DNA from: Falsiroseomonas sp051433195
Lineage (GTDB): Bacteria > Pseudomonadota > Alphaproteobacteria > Acetobacterales > Acetobacteraceae
Assembly: GCF_051433195.1 (NCBI RefSeq)
Contig: NZ_JBHMFT010000001.1
Span: 186,001 to 250,000 of the forward strand
Direction: 5' to 3'
DNA: 64,000 nucleotides
The notes below the pieces were generated by a model. That model saw only the letters and a program-made list of their open reading frames with translations, had not been told where the DNA came from and did no database searches. The stretch's first letter is position 1. The number at the start of each line of letters is the position of its first letter. The translations under genes and the position numbers were made by a program. Of the stretch, positions 34,273 through 42,555 are shown piece by piece.

Positions 34273-35231
34273 CAGCCGACGCGGATGCCCGCCGCCTGCA
34301 CCACGGCGGCCCAGCGCCGCACCTCGGCGGCGACGAAGTCCGAATACTCCGGCGCGGTCATGCGCCGCGGCGTGGCACCGGTCTCGACCAGCCGCGCCGT
34401 GATCTCGGGCGTTGCCAGCGCGGCCAGCACCTCCGCATTCAGCCGCGCCACGATGGGGGCGGGCGTTCCGGCGGCGGCGGACAGGCCGAACCAGGTGGAG
34501 GCGACCAGGTCAGGATGCCCGAGTTCCTTGAAGGTCGGCAGGTCCGGCCAGCCTGGCACGCGGGCCTCAGCGGTCACGGCCAGCAGCCGGAAGCGCTCGT
34601 TGCGCCCGGCCTCGACCAGCGTGGTGATCATGGATTCCAGCGCCCCGCCGGCGACGTCGTTCATCATCGGGCCGCTGCCGCGATAGGGCACATGCGTCGT
34701 CTCGATGCCGGCGGAGCGTTGCAGGATCGCCTGCTTCGCGTGGGAGGAGGTGCCGTTGCCGGGCGAGCCCACCGCGAGGCCGGGCCGTGCCTTCGCCGCC
34801 TCGATGAACTGCGCCAGGTCGCGGATCGGGCTGGCGACGTTCACCGCGAGCACGGAGGGGATTTCGGCCAGCAGCGCCACATGCGCGAAATCACGGACGG
34901 AATCATAGGGCATGGCGGGATAGACGCTTGGCCCGACGCCGAAGCTGGCGATGTTGGACACGATCAGCGTGTGGCCGTCCGGCGGGCTCTTCGCCACATG
35001 GTCGGAACCGACCGTGCCGCCGGCGCCGGCGCGGTTCTCCACCACGAAGGACTGGCCAAGCACCACGGCCAGCCGCTGTCCGACCAGGCGGGCGATGAAA
35101 TCGGTGGTGCCGCCGGGCGGGAAGGGCACCACCATCCGCACCGGCCGCGACGGCCAGGCCGGCTGGGCCTGCGCCAGGCTCGGCGTCGCAATCGCGCCGG
35201 GTATCAAGGTCAGCAGGTGGCGGCGGCGCAT
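34272..35231 (-). CDS. Bug-family tripartite tricarboxylate transporter substrate-binding protein
   Basis: This 319-aa periplasmic receptor belongs to the TctC/Bug family, which catches carboxylates for TTT transporters or signalling. It has a signal peptide (MRRRHLLTLIPGAIATPSLA) and the family text WPSRPVRMVVPFPPGGTTDF, FVVENRAGAGGTVGSDHVAK and YRGSGPMMNDVAGG. No TctA/TctB genes are nearby, which is common because these receptors are greatly multiplied in this kind of bacterium. It is divergent from the racemase-like gene, suggesting related substrates. Confidence 0.93.
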   Translation of the reverse strand: MRRRHLLTLIPGAIATPSLAQAQPAWPSRPVRMVVPFPPGGTTDFIARLVGQRLAVVLGQSFVVENRAGAGGTVGSDHVAKSPPDGHTLIVSNIASFGVGPSVYPAMPYDSVRDFAHVALLAEIPSVLAVNVASPIRDLAQFIEAAKARPGLAVGSPGNGTSSHAKQAILQRSAGIETTHVPYRGSGPMMNDVAGGALESMITTLVEAGRNERFRLLAVTAEARVPGWPDLPTFKELGHPDLVASTWFGLSAAAGTPAPIVARLNAEVLAALATPEITARLVETGATPRRMTAPEYSDFVAAEVRRWAAVVQAAGIRVG

Positions 35232-35323
35232 GGCGTGGGTTCCGGCGGCGGGAAGCGCGAAACCTAGCGCCGATGCCGCGGGGCAGGCAAACCTTCGCCA
35301 TGCAGCCAGGGACCGCGAATGCC

Positions 35324-36091
35324 ATGACCGTCGAATACGCCCCGCGCGGCCTGGTCGGCGTACTGACGCCGCAGGCCAACACGACGGTGGAGCCGGAATT
35401 CGCCATCCTCTGGCCGCCCGGCATCGCCATGCTGAATGCGCGGCTGACCAGCACGAAGCCCAGCATCGTCGCGCGCCTGCTGGACTATCTGCGGGACCTG
35501 CCGGGCGCCGCGGCGCAATTCGCCAATGCGCCGATCGGCACGCTCGCCTTCGCCTGCACCGGTGCCAGCTACTACTCCGGCGTGGCGGAGGAGGATGCGC
35601 TGGTGGCGCGGATGCAGGATGCGCTCGGCATCCCCGTCATCACCGCGGCCCTGGCGGTGCGGGATGCGTTCCAGGCCGTCGGGGCGGAGCGGATCGGGCT
35701 GGTCTCGCCCTATCCGGACGACCTGACGGAGGCCGCGACAACCTACTGGACCGCGCGCGGCTTCGATGTGGCGGCGGTGTCCCGCGGCGCGATGGCCGAT
35801 GGCAGCTTCCACCCGATCTACGCGATGTCCGCGGCCGGCGCCGCGGCGGCGCTCGCGGCCATGCCATCCGGCCGGGTCCAGGCGGTGGCGATGCTGGGCA
35901 CGGGGATGCCGACGCTGGGGCCCATCCTGGGCCAGCCCTTCGTCGGGGATGCGCCGGTCACCTCCTGCATGCACGCGCTCGCCTGGCGCAGCGTCTGCGC
36001 CGTGACCGGGCAGGCGCCAGGCCGGGACAACTTCCTGGCCTGGGTACGCGGCGAGGGCTGGGGCGCCCGGTACCGGGAGCGGATGGGCTAG
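35324..36091 (+). CDS. Asp/Glu racemase superfamily enzyme (maleate isomerase/arylmalonate decarboxylase-like)
   Basis: The 255-aa cytosolic protein shows the two active-site cysteines of the superfamily: LAFACTGASYYSG and VTSCMHALAW. LVGVLTPQANTTVEPEF at the start is typical of the maleate cis-trans isomerase/AMDase branch. The substrate is probably a dicarboxylate or malonate-type acid, which is inference. ATG 35324 (AGGGA upstream) is preferred over 35300. The stop TAG lies inside the terminal CTAG of the palindromic element at 36088. Confidence 0.85.
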   Translation: MTVEYAPRGLVGVLTPQANTTVEPEFAILWPPGIAMLNARLTSTKPSIVARLLDYLRDLPGAAAQFANAPIGTLAFACTGASYYSGVAEEDALVARMQDALGIPVITAALAVRDAFQAVGAERIGLVSPYPDDLTEAATTYWTARGFDVAAVSRGAMADGSFHPIYAMSAAGAAAALAAMPSGRVQAVAMLGTGMPTLGPILGQPFVGDAPVTSCMHALAWRSVCAVTGQAPGRDNFLAWVRGEGWGARYRERMG

Positions 36092-36194
36092 GGCGGTTTC
36101 ACCTGTGCCATGCACAGGTGAAACCGCCCTGGCTTTTGATTTGGCGCATTTTCCGAGCCGTCAGGCGTATCCGCCCGACTTGAAAATTCTCTAG
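36088..36194. repeat. Palindromic intergenic element with CTAG ends
   Basis: A perfect 19-bp inverted repeat (36090-36108 with 36112-36130, loop CAT) is followed by a T-rich stretch. A second imperfect hairpin follows (36160-36167 with 36172-36179, enclosed by ATTTTC...GAAAAT). Both ends carry CTAG. The left end gives the stop TAG of the racemase-like gene and the right end (36191-36194) the stop of the DUF3597 gene. It looks like a mobile palindromic unit of the kind scattered in alphaproteobacterial genomes and could also serve as a bidirectional terminator. Confidence 0.8.
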
Positions 36195-36601
36195 CCGCGC
36201 AGCGAATCCGGCACGCGCCCGCCATTCTCGGCCAGCTTCGTCATCACCTGGCGGTGCAGCCAGATGTTCATCGCGGCGGAATCGCTGGTGTCGCCGGAAT
36301 AGCCCAGCTCCCGCGCCAGCTCCTTCCGCTGCTCCAGGGACGAATCCAGGCCGAGCAGCTTCATCAGGTCCACGATCGAATGCCGCCAGTCCAGCTTCTG
36401 CGGGTTCTGCTCCGCCATGCCGGCCAGGATTTCCTCGACATCCACCGGCGCGGTGGGCGCGGCCGGCGTCGTGCCGGGCGCCATGGTGGCGAGGTCGGGC
36501 TGCGCCTGTGGCGTCGGGGCCCCATCGGCGGCCGGTGTCTCCGCGGCCTGCGCGGTGCGCTTGCCGAAGATCTTGGACATGATCGAGCTGAAGACACCCA
36601 T
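36191..36601 (-). CDS. DUF3597 domain protein
   Basis: This 136-aa protein starts MGVFSSIMSKIFGK, then has a Pro/Ala-rich linker (about 20-55). The DUF3597 core follows (DVEEILAGMAEQNPQKLDWR, HSIVDLMKLLGLDSSLEQRK, ELGYSGDTSDSAAMNIWLHR, QVMTKLAENGG), resembling a LysM-associated helical domain of unknown role. AGGAG precedes the ATG. The stop codon is provided by the palindromic element that separates it from the convergent racemase-like gene. Confidence 0.88.
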   Translation of the reverse strand: MGVFSSIMSKIFGKRTAQAAETPAADGAPTPQAQPDLATMAPGTTPAAPTAPVDVEEILAGMAEQNPQKLDWRHSIVDLMKLLGLDSSLEQRKELARELGYSGDTSDSAAMNIWLHRQVMTKLAENGGRVPDSLRG

Positions 36602-36651
36602 GCGACGCACTCCTGTTGTTGGACGTGCCAACGGTTGCGGAGGCGTCTGGT

Positions 36652-37479
36652 TCAGTCCCCCCGCCGCAGCCAATCCCGCAGCAGCGCATCCACCTCCGCC
36701 GCCGCCTCATAGGCCACCCAATGCCCGGCACCGGGGACCACGGCGATGCGGGCATCCGGCCGGGCGCCGTGCAGCGCATCCACCCGCTCATGCAGGTTGG
36801 GCCAGGCGACGGCGTCGCGCTCGCCCCAGATGGCGTTGAGCGGCACGCCCTGCGCCGCGGCCAGCGCGTCGCGCAGGTTGCCGCTGGGCGCGAATTGCCG
36901 GCTTTTCAGCCGCGCACCATTCGAGTTGATCTCCTGGATCTCCAGCGCCAGCGCGTCGATCCGGGACGGGTCGCCGAACATCAGGCTGGCCAGGTTGTGG
37001 CGATGCGCCTCCACCTTCGCCGCGCCGGTCTTGTCGCGCACCTTCATCATGCTGACCGGGCTGCGCGGCGTGCCCAGCGCGCCGGCCCCGCAGATGGTGA
37101 CGCTGCGCAGCCGGGGCGCCAGCAGCTTGGCCACGAAGCCCGCGGTCAGTGCGCCAAAGGAGAAGCCGACCAGGTCCATCAGCGAGGTGTCCGGCACGAT
37201 GCCGGCGAGGCCCTCGATCAGCACCTGCGCGATGGTCGCGGGGTCCTGCGGTTCCGGCGGGTCGTCACTTTCGCCGAGGCCGGGGATGTCGGGCGCCACC
37301 ACCATGCGCTCTGCCGCCAGCCACGGGATCTGCTTCACCCAATGCCGCCACGACCCGCTGCCGCCATGCAGCATCATCACCGGTGCGCCGCCGCCCGCGT
37401 TCCAGACGCGCCACACCATGCGGCCATCGCCGCAGGGCGTTTCATGGCGGGTCGCAGCGGCTTCGAGTTCGGCCAGCAT
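36652..37479 (-). CDS. Alpha/beta fold hydrolase
   Basis: The 275-aa cytosolic hydrolase has HGGSGSW (oxyanion region) near residue 38, nucleophile Ser107 in GFSFGA, and a catalytic His in AGHWV close to the C-terminus. It resembles the meta-cleavage-product hydrolase/haloalkane-type branch. The start lies directly after the stop of the acyl-CoA dehydrogenase gene, so the two are coupled. A role in hydrolysing a carboxylic intermediate of that pathway is inference. Confidence 0.88.
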   Translation of the reverse strand: MLAELEAAATRHETPCGDGRMVWRVWNAGGGAPVMMLHGGSGSWRHWVKQIPWLAAERMVVAPDIPGLGESDDPPEPQDPATIAQVLIEGLAGIVPDTSLMDLVGFSFGALTAGFVAKLLAPRLRSVTICGAGALGTPRSPVSMMKVRDKTGAAKVEAHRHNLASLMFGDPSRIDALALEIQEINSNGARLKSRQFAPSGNLRDALAAAQGVPLNAIWGERDAVAWPNLHERVDALHGARPDARIAVVPGAGHWVAYEAAAEVDALLRDWLRRGD

Positions 37480-38646
37480 TCAGTAACTCCGGGGAAGACC
37501 GAGCACCCGCTCGGCGATGTAGCAGAGGACCAGCTGCGGGCTGACCGGGGCGATGCGCGGAATCAGGCTTTCGCGCAGCAGGCGTTCCACGTGGTATTCC
37601 TGCGCGAAGCCATAGCCGCCGAGGGTCATCACCGCCTGCTGGCAGGCATTGAACCCGGCCTCCCCCGCCAGGTATTTCGCGGCATTCGCCTCCGCGCCGC
37701 AGGGTAGGCCCTGGTCGTAGCGCCAGGCGGCCTGCATCACCATCAGCCGTGCCGCTTCCAACTGCATCCAGCAGGCGGCGAGGGGGTGCTGGATCGCCTG
37801 GTTCTGGCCGATCGGGCGGCCGAATACGACCCGGTCCTTGGCATAGGCGGAGGCCCGGGCGATGGCGGCGTGGCCGATGCCGATGGCCTCCGCGGCGACC
37901 AGGATGCGCTCCGGGTTCAGCCCGTGCAGGATGTAGTCGAAGCCGCGTCCCTCCTCGCCGATGCGGTCTTCCTCCGGCACCTCCAGCCCATCGATGAACA
38001 GCTCGTTCGAATCGACGGCATGGCGGCCCATTTTTGCGAGTTCACGCACCTGGACCTTGCTGCGGTCCAGCCTGGTGTAGAACAGCGAGAGACCCTCGCT
38101 GCGCTTGCGGACATTCTCCAGTTTCGTGGTGCGCGCCAGGATCAGCATGCGGTCCGCCACCTGCGCCGTGCTGATCCAGACTTTCTGGCCGGTGATAACG
38201 TAGCCCGCATTGCTGCGAGCCGCGAAGGTCTGCAACTGCGTCGTGTCGAGCCCCGTATTCGGCTCCGTCACCGCGAAGCAGGCCTTCTCGGCGCCCGAGA
38301 TCAGCGGCGGCAGCATGCGGTCCTGCTGCGCTTCGGTGCCATGCACCACCACCGGCATCGGGCCGAAGATGTTCATGTGGATGGCCGAGGCGCCTGACAT
38401 GGCGGCGCCGGATTGCGCCACCTCCTGCATCATGATGGCGGCCTCCGTCACACCGAGCCCGGTGCCGCCGACGCGTTCCGGCATGCAGATGCCGAGCCAG
38501 CCATCGGCGGCCATGGCGGCGTGGAATTCCTGCGGGAAGCGGTGCGCGCGATCCGCCGCCAGCCAGTAGTCGTCGCCGAAGCGGGCGCAGATGCGGGCCA
38601 CCGCTTCGCGCAATGCCTCCTGCTGCTCGGTCAGGGCAAAATCCAT
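37480..38646 (-). CDS. Acyl-CoA dehydrogenase
   Basis: This 388-aa flavoprotein has the three ACAD domains: helical N-terminus (MDFALTEQQEALREAVA), FAD strand region (CFAVTEPNTGLDTTQLQTFA) and the C-terminal helical bundle (RIAPVSPQLVLCYIAERVLGL). The DRVVFGRPIGQNQAIQHPLA block and GGYGFAQEYHVERLLRES are family motifs. The chain length of its substrate is not evident. It is transcribed with the downstream hydrolase, whose ATG abuts its stop. The start at 38646 drops an upstream extension without similarity. Confidence 0.94.
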   Translation of the reverse strand: MDFALTEQQEALREAVARICARFGDDYWLAADRAHRFPQEFHAAMAADGWLGICMPERVGGTGLGVTEAAIMMQEVAQSGAAMSGASAIHMNIFGPMPVVVHGTEAQQDRMLPPLISGAEKACFAVTEPNTGLDTTQLQTFAARSNAGYVITGQKVWISTAQVADRMLILARTTKLENVRKRSEGLSLFYTRLDRSKVQVRELAKMGRHAVDSNELFIDGLEVPEEDRIGEEGRGFDYILHGLNPERILVAAEAIGIGHAAIARASAYAKDRVVFGRPIGQNQAIQHPLAACWMQLEAARLMVMQAAWRYDQGLPCGAEANAAKYLAGEAGFNACQQAVMTLGGYGFAQEYHVERLLRESLIPRIAPVSPQLVLCYIAERVLGLPRSY

Positions 38647-38735
38647 GGCTGGCTGTCTTCCCGTGTCGCCCGGCTTCTCGCCGCGTCGGCCGCACCGTGC
38701 CAAGCTTCCGCCGAAGCGCAACCCCGGCAGGACCC

Positions 38736-39833
38736 GTGCCCCTTTTCAACCCCGCCGATTTCCACATCCCGCCCGGCCTCGTGCATGTCTGCGCCGCCGG
38801 CGAGACGCCCGTGCTGCACGCCCAGGCCATGGCCCTGTCGCGCCACGCACAGGACAAATCCACCGGCCCCGCCGGCCGCGCCAGGCTGGATGCGGAGGTC
38901 GAGCGCCTGCGCGCCCGGCTCGCTGGCTTCTGGTCCGTGGCGACCGAGGAGATCGGGCTGGTGTCCTCGGTGGCAGAGGGCATGTCCCTGCTGGTCGAGA
39001 GCCTGGACTGGCGGGAGGGCGACAACGTCGTGCTCGACCGCAACGAATACGCCTCCGTCGTCGCGCCGGTGTCGATGCGCCGCGGTGTGGAACTGCGCTT
39101 CGCCCGCATGGCGGACCCGGCGGAGGTGGCGCGGGTGGTGGATGCGCGGACGCGGATGGTCGCCGTCAGCGCGGTGTCCTACCTGGATGCGCGGCGGCAC
39201 GATCTGCCGGCGCTGCGGACGGCGGCGGGCGATGCGCTGCTGGTGGTCGATTTCACCCAGGCCAGCGGCTGGCTGCCGATCGAGGCCTCGGTCGCCGATT
39301 TCGCCTTCTCCGCCTGCTACAAATGGATGCTGGGCCTGACCGGCACCGCCATCGCCTACTGGAACCGGGCGCGCCAGCCGGGCTGGGCGCAGGCGACGGC
39401 GGGCTGGTATTCCATCGTCACCGGCCCGCGCCCCGACTATGCCGGGAAGCTGGTGCTGCGGCCCGATGCCGGGGTCTTCACCCGCGGCAACCCGGCGCAT
39501 GCGCCGGCCTACGCGCTGCACGCCGCGCTGGACCATTTTTCCCGATTTGAGCGCGATGCGGTGCGGCGCCATGTACAGGGCCTGACGGTGGCGCTGCTGG
39601 ACCGGCTGCGGCAGGCCGGTATCGGGAGCATGACCCCGCCCGATCCGGAACATCACGGTGCCAGCGTCTGCATCGCGCATGAACGCGCCGGCGCCATCGT
39701 CGCGGCCATGGCGGTGCGCGGCGTGCTGGCCTGGAACGGCCGCGGCCGTATCCGCATCAGCTTCCACGGCTACAACGATGTTTCCGAGATTGACCCCATC
39801 ATGGTCGCTTTGACCGCCGCCTTGGCCGACTGA
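38736..39833 (+). CDS. Class V aminotransferase-fold PLP enzyme
   Basis: The 365-aa enzyme belongs to the kynureninase/cysteine-desulfurase fold. The PLP lysine is Lys196 in FSACYKWMLGLTGTA, with VVDFTQASGWLPIEASVADF before it, and RISFHGYNDVSEID at the end. It could be an amino-acid lyase or aminotransferase; the exact reaction is unknown. The GTG start at 38736 has AGGA just upstream. It is adjacent to the DSD1-type gene, suggesting a two-enzyme amino-acid pathway. Confidence 0.88.
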   Translation: MPLFNPADFHIPPGLVHVCAAGETPVLHAQAMALSRHAQDKSTGPAGRARLDAEVERLRARLAGFWSVATEEIGLVSSVAEGMSLLVESLDWREGDNVVLDRNEYASVVAPVSMRRGVELRFARMADPAEVARVVDARTRMVAVSAVSYLDARRHDLPALRTAAGDALLVVDFTQASGWLPIEASVADFAFSACYKWMLGLTGTAIAYWNRARQPGWAQATAGWYSIVTGPRPDYAGKLVLRPDAGVFTRGNPAHAPAYALHAALDHFSRFERDAVRRHVQGLTVALLDRLRQAGIGSMTPPDPEHHGASVCIAHERAGAIVAAMAVRGVLAWNGRGRIRISFHGYNDVSEIDPIMVALTAALAD

Positions 39834-39846
39834 GGAACCGACAAAG

Positions 39847-40956
39847 ATGCTGCAAGCCCCACCCGCCGAACCCGGCATGCGCGAGGAGGATGTCGAGACC
39901 CCGGCGCTGCTGCTGGACCTCGATGCCTTCGAACACAACCTGGATACCATGGCCGCGATCCTCGCGCCGACCGGCGCGAAGCTGCGCGCCCACGCCAAGA
40001 CGCACAAATCCCCGGTGGTCGCGTTGCAGCAGATGCGCCGCGGCGCCATCGGGCAGTGCGTGCAGAAGGTGGCGGAGGCGGAGGCGCTGGCCTGGGGCGG
40101 CGTCACCGACATCCTGGTCAGCAACGAGGTGATCGCCCCGCGCAAGCTGGCGCGCCTCGCCGCGCTGTCCGGCATCGCCAGGGTCGCCGTCTGCGCCGAC
40201 CACGAAGCCGGGATAGCCGCCATCGAGGAAGCGGCCGAGCACGCCGGGCTGCGCATGACGGTGCTGGTCGAGATCGACTGCGGCGCCGGCCGCTGCGGCG
40301 TGACGCCGGGGCCGGAGGCGGTGGCGCTGGCCGAGCGCATCGCCGGCAGCCGGCACCTGGTCTTCGGCGGCCTGCAATCCTACCACGGCAACGCCCAGCA
40401 CCGCCGCACGCCGGAAGCGCGCGCCGAGGCGATCGCCGGTGCCGCGGAAGGCACCCGCCGCACCGTGGAACAGCTCCGCCAGCGCGGCCTGGACTGCGCC
40501 ATCATCGGCGGCGCCGGCACCGGCACCTTCCAGAACGAATTGGCCACCGGCGTCTGGAACGAGATCCAGGCCGGGTCCTACGCCTTCATGGATGCCGATT
40601 ACGGCCGCAACGAGGACCCGCCGCCGTTCCGGCAATCCCTGTTCGTGCTGGCCCAGGTGATGTCCAGCCCGCGTCCGGGCTTCTGCGTGGTCGATGCCGG
40701 GCACAAGGCGGTGGCGATCGATTCCGGCCTGCCGCTGGTGCATGGCTTCCCGGGCGTGACCTACACCGGAGCCTCCGACGAGCACGGCAACCTGAAGGCG
40801 GAAGACCCGTCGGCGCTGCCGCGACTCGGGCAGCATGTGCGGCTGGTGCCAGGACACTGCGACCCGACGGTGGATCGCTACGACTGGTATGTCGGCGTCA
40901 GGCGCGGCCGGGTGGAGTGCCTGTGGCCGGTGGCGGCGCGGGGCGGCATGGCCTGA
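39847..40956 (+). CDS. DSD1 family PLP enzyme (D-threonine aldolase/D-serine dehydratase-like)
   Basis: This 369-aa fold-type III PLP enzyme has the PLP lysine Lys51 in RAHAKTHKSP. A C-terminal HCDPT with His and Cys are the Zn ligands in eukaryotic D-serine dehydratase. The TDHG-like segment VEIDCGAGRCGV and GGAGTGTFQNE are family motifs. It may cleave or dehydrate a D-beta-hydroxy amino acid; the substrate is not assigned. It follows the aminotransferase-fold gene by 13 bases and probably shares its transcript. Confidence 0.9.
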   Translation: MLQAPPAEPGMREEDVETPALLLDLDAFEHNLDTMAAILAPTGAKLRAHAKTHKSPVVALQQMRRGAIGQCVQKVAEAEALAWGGVTDILVSNEVIAPRKLARLAALSGIARVAVCADHEAGIAAIEEAAEHAGLRMTVLVEIDCGAGRCGVTPGPEAVALAERIAGSRHLVFGGLQSYHGNAQHRRTPEARAEAIAGAAEGTRRTVEQLRQRGLDCAIIGGAGTGTFQNELATGVWNEIQAGSYAFMDADYGRNEDPPPFRQSLFVLAQVMSSPRPGFCVVDAGHKAVAIDSGLPLVHGFPGVTYTGASDEHGNLKAEDPSALPRLGQHVRLVPGHCDPTVDRYDWYVGVRRGRVECLWPVAARGGMA

Positions 40957-40981
40957 AGGCTGACCGCCGCGCCGGGAGACC

Positions 40982-42214
40982 TCAGCGGCGCTGCGGCGGC
41001 CGCATCGGCGTCGCGCGCCGCGGCGCGATGCTGCTGCGGGTCACGACGCGGGCCGGCGCGGCGGCGCGGCGCGGCGGCGTGGCGACCGGGGTACGGGCGG
41101 CGCTGCGGTTCGTTGCCGCCGTGCGGGTCGTCGCGGTGCGAACCGCGGGCGCCGCGGCCCGGGACGCCGGGCGGTTCACCACGGCGCGCGGAGCCTGTCG
41201 GGCGCCCGCGCGGGGCGCCTGCCGGGCAGCCGCGCGGGAGGTGCGGGCCGGTGCGCGGCGGGACGCGGTGGCGCGGCCGGCCTGGCGGGCCGGTGCCACC
41301 ACGGCGGCGCGGGCGCTGCGCTGCACCGGCGCGGCACGGGCGCTGCGCAGGATCAGCGGTGCCGCCGGCTGCGCCATCTCGGTCCGCGGCGCGACGCCGA
41401 TGCGGTCGAAGCCCTGGTCCAGCATGGCCGTCATGTGCTGGTCCCGCTCGACCCAGGAACTGCCGCCGAACACCGCACCCACGATCCGCCTGCCGTCGCG
41501 GCTGGCGCTGGTGACGATGTTGAAGCCGCTGGCCCGGATGTAGCCGGTCTTGATGCCGTCCACGCCGTCGTAGCTGGTCAGCATGCGGTTGTGGCTGCGC
41601 AGGCGCAGGCCGCGGAAGGCGGCCTCGGTGCGGCCGAAATAGTGGTAGCGGTCCGGGTAATCCAGCAGCAGGCGCCGGCCCAGCGTCGCCATGTCCCGCG
41701 CCGTGGTCACCTGGTCCCAGTCCGGCAGGCCGGAGGCGTTGCGGAAGGTGGTGCGCGTCATGCCCAGGCTGCGGGCGCGCTGCGTCATGATCTGGCCGAA
41801 GCGCTCCTCCGACCCGCCGAGCAGCTCGCCCACCGCGGCGGCGACGTCGTTGGCGGATTTGGTCACCAGCGCCAGGATCGCCTGTTCCACGGTGACGCTG
41901 CCGCCGGCCGGGATGCCGAGCTTGGAGGGGGGGCGGGACGCCGCCTCCTCCGAGATCGGCACGCTGGAGTTGAGCGCGATGCGGCCTTCGGCCAGCGCCT
42001 CGAACACCAGGTACAGCGTCATCATCTTGGTGAGCGAGGCGGGATGCCGCGTCTCGTCGGCGTTGGCGGCGACAAGGATGCCGCCCGTGCGGTGGTCCAG
42101 TACGATGGCGGCGTAGCGTTCGCTGCCGATCTGCGCCCGGGCGGGCGCAGCGGCGGTGAACAGGCAAGCCGCGAGCGTGACCAGGCCAGCCAGGGTCCCG
42201 AGCCGGATGGACAT
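40982..42214 (-). CDS. D-alanyl-D-alanine carboxypeptidase with Ala/Arg-rich tail
   Basis: The 410-aa penicillin-binding protein 5/6-type enzyme trims peptidoglycan pentapeptides. Signal peptide: LGTLAGLVTLAACLFTAAAP. Active-site motifs are SLTK (Ser60-Lys63), SAN (Ser120-Asn122) and KTG (222-224). After the catalytic domain (to about 280) comes a tail of about 125 residues, almost only Ala, Arg, Pro, Thr and Val (SARAAVVAPARQAGRATAS is one piece). It is strongly basic and replaces the usual C-terminal membrane-anchoring domain. The tail may bind teichoic-like or cell-wall anions or DNA; that is speculation. Confidence 0.92.
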   Translation of the reverse strand: MSIRLGTLAGLVTLAACLFTAAAPARAQIGSERYAAIVLDHRTGGILVAANADETRHPASLTKMMTLYLVFEALAEGRIALNSSVPISEEAASRPPSKLGIPAGGSVTVEQAILALVTKSANDVAAAVGELLGGSEERFGQIMTQRARSLGMTRTTFRNASGLPDWDQVTTARDMATLGRRLLLDYPDRYHYFGRTEAAFRGLRLRSHNRMLTSYDGVDGIKTGYIRASGFNIVTSASRDGRRIVGAVFGGSSWVERDQHMTAMLDQGFDRIGVAPRTEMAQPAAPLILRSARAAPVQRSARAAVVAPARQAGRATASRRAPARTSRAAARQAPRAGARQAPRAVVNRPASRAAAPAVRTATTRTAATNRSAARTPVATPPRRAAAPARVVTRSSIAPRRATPMRPPQRR

Positions 42215-42555
42215 GGCGTTCAACCCCCTGTGTGGCCCACCCCCCGTGCGCCACCGGAAGTTGAGCCTAGGGAGTTTCGGGGCAATTTGTCGACGGGGGC
42301 GAAAGCAGAACATGATGTGGCAACAAGTAGTTGGGCATCACGCCTGCCATCGCGACTCCGTCGCCGCCATCGATCTGCGGGCGCATGAGTTCCACCGGGA
42401 TCATGCTGCACTGCAAAAAAACACTTGCCTCGCCTCGCCATGCCTTGATAGAAGGCGGTCGTGCTGCACCGCAGCAAAAACAGCCCTGGAGCCGGGTCGA
42501 AGGCTCCCGCACTGGCGCTTGCGCCGGCGAGCAACAAACCGAGGAGCTGGATCAC
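42215..42555. promoter_or_regulatory. dacA-phasin intergenic region with PhaR-type operators
   Basis: This 341-bp gap separates the carboxypeptidase and phasin genes and holds no gene. Two PhaR-like sites (CTGC-N3-4-GCAG, the binding site known from Paracoccus) are visible. An imperfect one, CTGCACTGCAA, is at 42406-42416. A perfect 6+3+6 palindrome, TGCTGC-ACC-GCAGCA, is at 42462-42476. Between them TTGCCT (42425) and GATAGA (42447) form a possible promoter. Repression of the phasin by PhaR until polymer granules form is the known pattern. Confidence 0.65.

Noticed and set aside
41000..41600. Long plus-strand open frame with Arg/Ala-rich sequence opposite the carboxypeptidase tail
   Set aside because: It is a mirror of the low-complexity GC-rich tail on the minus strand and has no family similarity.
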